This document shows positions 61,532-64,000 of a stretch of DNA of 64,000 bases, one piece after another. The notes below the pieces were generated by a model. That model ran no database searches, was not told the origin of the DNA, and saw only the letters and a list, made by a program, of their open reading frames with translations. Positions within the stretch are counted from its first letter, which is position 1, and each line of letters opens with the position of its first letter. A program made the translations under genes and the position numbers. Origin of the DNA: Clostridiales bacterium Firm_04 (lineage in GTDB: Bacteria > Bacillota > Clostridia > Oscillospirales > Ruminococcaceae); the NCBI GenBank assembly GCA_001603005.1, contig LVAJ01000030.1:243879-307878 (forward strand), written 5' to 3'.

Positions 61532-61972
61532 TCAGCGGGATTCTGTCAGAATCAGAATTGCCTGCTTATATTTTTCACAGCGCGCGGCGGTTTTCGGCGC
61601 ATCCGCCAATTCCCGCGGGAGCCGGCTGATATCCGAATTGTGCCGCAGATCCGCAAGCTTGACTGCTTTTGCGTCGGGATTTTCCCGCACGCGCCGTACA
61701 TAATCAAAATAATCCTCTGCCGGATCATGCGTCAGCAGCCGCAGCGCATCCATGACACGCGGCGGGAACTGCGCCGAAAGCTCCGCATCGGTGATGTCGG
61801 TATCCTCCATGACATCGTGCAGCAGCGCGATCGCAGCAGTAAATTCATCCGGCATCTGTTCCGCGAGATGCAGCGGATGCCAGATATAGGGCATGCCGCC
61901 CTTGTCGGATTGTCCGCGGTGCGCCTGCTCTGCAATGCGGGCGGCGCGGATCGTCATTTCTGTGTAGATCAT
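61532..61972 (-). CDS. Small HD-domain hydrolase, (p)ppGpp-hydrolase-like
   Basis: A 146-residue protein that consists only of an HD phosphohydrolase domain. The motifs are the N-terminal AEQAHRGQSDKGGMPYIWHP with the first His, the metal-binding LLHDVMEDTD near 51 and the late KLADLRHN near 104, as in the hydrolase half of RelA/SpoT and the small alarmone hydrolases. It lacks the synthetase domain. Start at 61972 is set by GGTGATCC and by the four-base gap to the previous stop; the frame extends much further up. The alarmone role is inferred from the motifs. Confidence 0.85.
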   Translation of the reverse strand: MIYTEMTIRAARIAEQAHRGQSDKGGMPYIWHPLHLAEQMPDEFTAAIALLHDVMEDTDITDAELSAQFPPRVMDALRLLTHDPAEDYFDYVRRVRENPDAKAVKLADLRHNSDISRLPRELADAPKTAARCEKYKQAILILTESR

Positions 61973-61976
61973 AGGA

Positions 61977-62660
61977 TCACCCGTACTTTGAAAATTCGAT
62001 TTTTCCCGTATCCGGATCGACAATGACGGCGCTGCTGTGCGGATGATTTTCGTTCCGGTTTGTATCGAGAATACAGACCGTCGCACTGGAATTTTCGCCG
62101 AAAAATGCCGTGTCAATGCGGAGCGAGTTCGCATCCGGACTGCATTCCGCGAGCGGCATTGTTTCCGCGGCATCCGCCGTGAACTGCTCCAGATATGCCG
62201 CAGCCCGTTCCGGTGACGTTACAAAGTGCACATCGTAATAGCCCGTGCCCTGCATGATGCCCGGCAGATACCTGAAATGATAATCGCGTTCGACATCTTT
62301 GCGGAAATCGGGAAACCACTCCGGTTCTTTGATATTGCGGTACATGCCGATGACTGCGCGCTGAAACGGATAGCGCCAGAGCGCACCGGATTCGAGCACC
62401 ATCGGCGGCGTGCAGAGCAGAAAAAGCGCAGCCGCGAGAAAAGCAGGTGCAGCACAGCCGACTTTGCGTCTTGTCAGCGGGACAGGCTGCGCATCATCCG
62501 GCTGCGGGGCGTTTTTTCTGCTGAGATGCCGGAACAGACCGAATCCCAGCGCGAGCGCCGCAAGAATGCCGAATGCCCAGATCCCTGTCAGGACAAATGC
62601 CGCTGCCAGCAGCGCTGACAGTCCGAAGAAGACATACGCCGAAACATTTTTGTGATTCAT
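61977..62660 (-). CDS. Membrane-anchored protein of unknown function
   Basis: A 227-residue protein with two N-terminal helices (about 8-44), a charged loop, a third helix (about 70-90) and an outer domain of about 130 residues. I do not recognise a family. Its stop lies four bases before the HD protein start, so the two are cotranscribed with queA upstream. Confidence 0.75.
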   Translation of the reverse strand: MNHKNVSAYVFFGLSALLAAAFVLTGIWAFGILAALALGFGLFRHLSRKNAPQPDDAQPVPLTRRKVGCAAPAFLAAALFLLCTPPMVLESGALWRYPFQRAVIGMYRNIKEPEWFPDFRKDVERDYHFRYLPGIMQGTGYYDVHFVTSPERAAAYLEQFTADAAETMPLAECSPDANSLRIDTAFFGENSSATVCILDTNRNENHPHSSAVIVDPDTGKIEFSKYG

Positions 62661-62695
62661 ACCGGTACCTCACGAAAGCATGCATCTTTGTGATT

Positions 62696-63733
62696 TCAAA
62701 GGAATAAGCAGGCATCTCCAAAGGAAAAGAATCTGTATTTCTCCTGCACGGCGACCTCGTAGGCATGCATGGTATTTTCGTAGCCGGCGAATGCCGAGAC
62801 CAGCATGATGAGCGTGGATTCGGGCAGGTGGAAATTCGTGATGAGCCCGTCGATGACCTTGAAATCATAGGGCGGGTAGATGAAAATGCCGGTGTCGCCC
62901 TCGCAGGCGCGGATCTCGCCGAACTCTGCCGCAGCGCCTTCGAGCGTCCGGCAGGATGTTGTGCCGACCGCGATGACTCTGCCGCCGTTCGCTTTTGTCT
63001 GCCGGATCTTCTCGGCAGTTTCGGCGGGGATCGTGTAATGCTCAATGTGCATGTGATGATTGCGGATATCGTCCTCTTTGACGGGGCGGAATGTGCCGAG
63101 CCCGACATGCAGCGTCACGAACGCCTCGCCGATGCCCTGCGTTTTCAGCTCCGCGAGCATCTCCGGCGTAAAGTGCAGACCGGCAGTCGGTGCGGCAGAG
63201 GAACCGAGCTCCTTTGCATAGACGGTCTGGTATCGCTCTTTGTCCTGAAGCTTTTCGGTGATATAGGGCGGCAGCGGCATCTGACCGATCTCGTCCAGCA
63301 CGGCATAGAGGCTGCCCTCACAGGTAAAGCGCACGAGTCTGCCGCCGTCCTCGGTGAAGTCGAGCACTTCCGCGTCAAGCTTGTCGCCGAAGCGGAAATG
63401 CGTGCCGATCTTCGCTTTTTTTGCGGGCTTGCAGATGATCTCCCAGACCTTTTCGCCGGTCGGTTTCAGCAGCAGAAATTCGATCGGCGAGCCGGTATCC
63501 GCGCGCGTGCCGTAAAGTCTTGCGGGCAGCACGCGGGAATCGTTCATGACAAGCAGATCGCCGGGACGGAGAAACTGTCCCAGCTCATAGAAATGATGAT
63601 GTGCGAGCGCACCTGTTTTCCGGTCAACGGTCAGCAGTCTGGAATTGCAGCGCGGCTCGACCGGCGTCTGTGCGATCTGCTCCTGCGGCAGCTCGTAAAA
63701 ATAGGTGCTTTTCTTCGTAAAATCAATGCCCAT
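62696..63733 (-). CDS. queA: S-adenosylmethionine:tRNA ribosyltransferase-isomerase
   Basis: QueA moves the ribosyl group of S-adenosylmethionine to preQ1 at tRNA position 34, making epoxyqueuosine. The 345 residues match the family. It starts with YELPQEQIAQTPVEPR, has LVMNDSRVLPARL near 57, PTAGLHFTPE near 181 and ends with the NFHLPESTLIMLVSAFAG segment. AAAGGAA precedes the ATG at 63733. It is the first gene after the promoter at 63788-63816, followed by the membrane protein, HD protein and pyk genes. tgt is not seen here. Confidence 0.96.
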   Translation of the reverse strand: MGIDFTKKSTYFYELPQEQIAQTPVEPRCNSRLLTVDRKTGALAHHHFYELGQFLRPGDLLVMNDSRVLPARLYGTRADTGSPIEFLLLKPTGEKVWEIICKPAKKAKIGTHFRFGDKLDAEVLDFTEDGGRLVRFTCEGSLYAVLDEIGQMPLPPYITEKLQDKERYQTVYAKELGSSAAPTAGLHFTPEMLAELKTQGIGEAFVTLHVGLGTFRPVKEDDIRNHHMHIEHYTIPAETAEKIRQTKANGGRVIAVGTTSCRTLEGAAAEFGEIRACEGDTGIFIYPPYDFKVIDGLITNFHLPESTLIMLVSAFAGYENTMHAYEVAVQEKYRFFSFGDACLFL

Positions 63734-63787
63734 ATCCGGCAGATTCCTTTCTGTATCCGAAAAAAGTCCAAACTTCCCTTTATACTC

Positions 63788-63816
63788 ATTATACCATAAG
63801 AATGCGAAAAAAGCAA
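63788..63816 (-). promoter_or_regulatory. Promoter of the queA unit
   Basis: On the minus strand TTGCTT, 17 bases, TATAAT. Confidence 0.78.
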
Positions 63817-63869
63817 TGGGAGCGGGGGATTTTTTAGCGGGGAATGCGAGGGTATTTGTTTGAGGAAAC

Positions 63870-64000
63870 GCAGACGGGCGGTCGTTTTTCGTTCTTCACG
63901 ATTCACTTTTTCTGATGTGCGGCGCTTTTGTCCGTGTACTTTATCTTTTGTCCGACGTTTCATTTGACTGGGCGCGGGGCGCGGGTGCGAGAGGGACAAC
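63870..64000 (+). repeat. Modular dispersed repeat, copy 3 (cut by window end)
   Basis: A short CACGATTCACTTT piece near 63898 and then TCCGACGTTTCATTTGACTG at 63951, GCGCGGGGCGCG and GTGCGAGAGGG, the opening blocks of the repeat seen at 417 (minus), 14445 and 14781. The window ends inside it. Confidence 0.7.

Overview
The window looks like chromosomal DNA of a fibre-degrading, anaerobic Gram-positive bacterium of the Ruminococcus / Oscillospiraceae type. The direct evidence is three secreted proteins ending in cellulosomal dockerin modules (one a GH10 xylanase), Thr-rich linkers, mid-50s GC, CIRCE-controlled groESL, the GatCAB transamidation route, split transketolase, an EFR1-type ferredoxin and M16 proteins of the YfmF/YfmH type. 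The species is not identified. I saw no rRNA, tRNA, CRISPR array, integrase or transposase.

Layout. 1-1428: a modular repeat and an AT-rich gene-free stretch. 1429-7405 (minus): gatC-gatA-small gene-gatB and groES-groEL, with a divergent TM2 gene. 7833-10109 (plus): a metallophosphoesterase and a secreted alpha/beta hydrolase. 10177-14183 (minus): five-gene unit with split transketolase, a MurL-like PP-loop enzyme, a membrane protein and a tautomerase. 14445-15175: two tandem copies of the modular repeat. 15262-16113: folD. 16193-18888 (minus): dockerin xylanase and a membrane protein. 19134-22775: divergent TetR-controlled locus (GT-B-like protein, TetR, GPH sugar transporter). 22838-23420 (minus): a probable unannotated noncoding RNA of about 580 nt. 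23836-26199: a large dockerin protein of unknown function. 26520-41974 (minus): sixteen genes with no gap over 90 bases and one promoter visible at the head; they cover membrane proteins, YifB, RodA, a dehydrogenase, ProB/ProA, YfmF/YfmH and Lgt. 42182-53979 (plus): EFR1 ferredoxin, YfhO-like protein, ROK regulator, ECF sigma with its membrane partner, a dockerin cysteine-peptidase-like protein, RecQ. 53936-54480: repeats that supply the end of recQ. 54987-60021: orphan solute-binding lipoprotein and a giant leucine-rich-repeat protein without a signal peptide. 60089-63733 (minus): pyk, a small HD hydrolase, a membrane protein and queA. 63870-64000: the modular repeat again.

The secreted dockerin proteins would attach to scaffoldins encoded elsewhere. 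The TetR/GPH locus, solute-binding protein and ROK regulator fit carbohydrate uptake and control. The long minus-strand unit joins envelope growth, proline synthesis, EF-P modification and lipoprotein maturation.

The best candidate for something undescribed is the 22838-23420 minus-strand transcript. It has a consensus promoter, a strong terminator, and six imperfect tandem units. Each unit carries a GGA hairpin-like motif followed by an AUG; the downstream stem-loop shows compensatory change between units 2 and 3.
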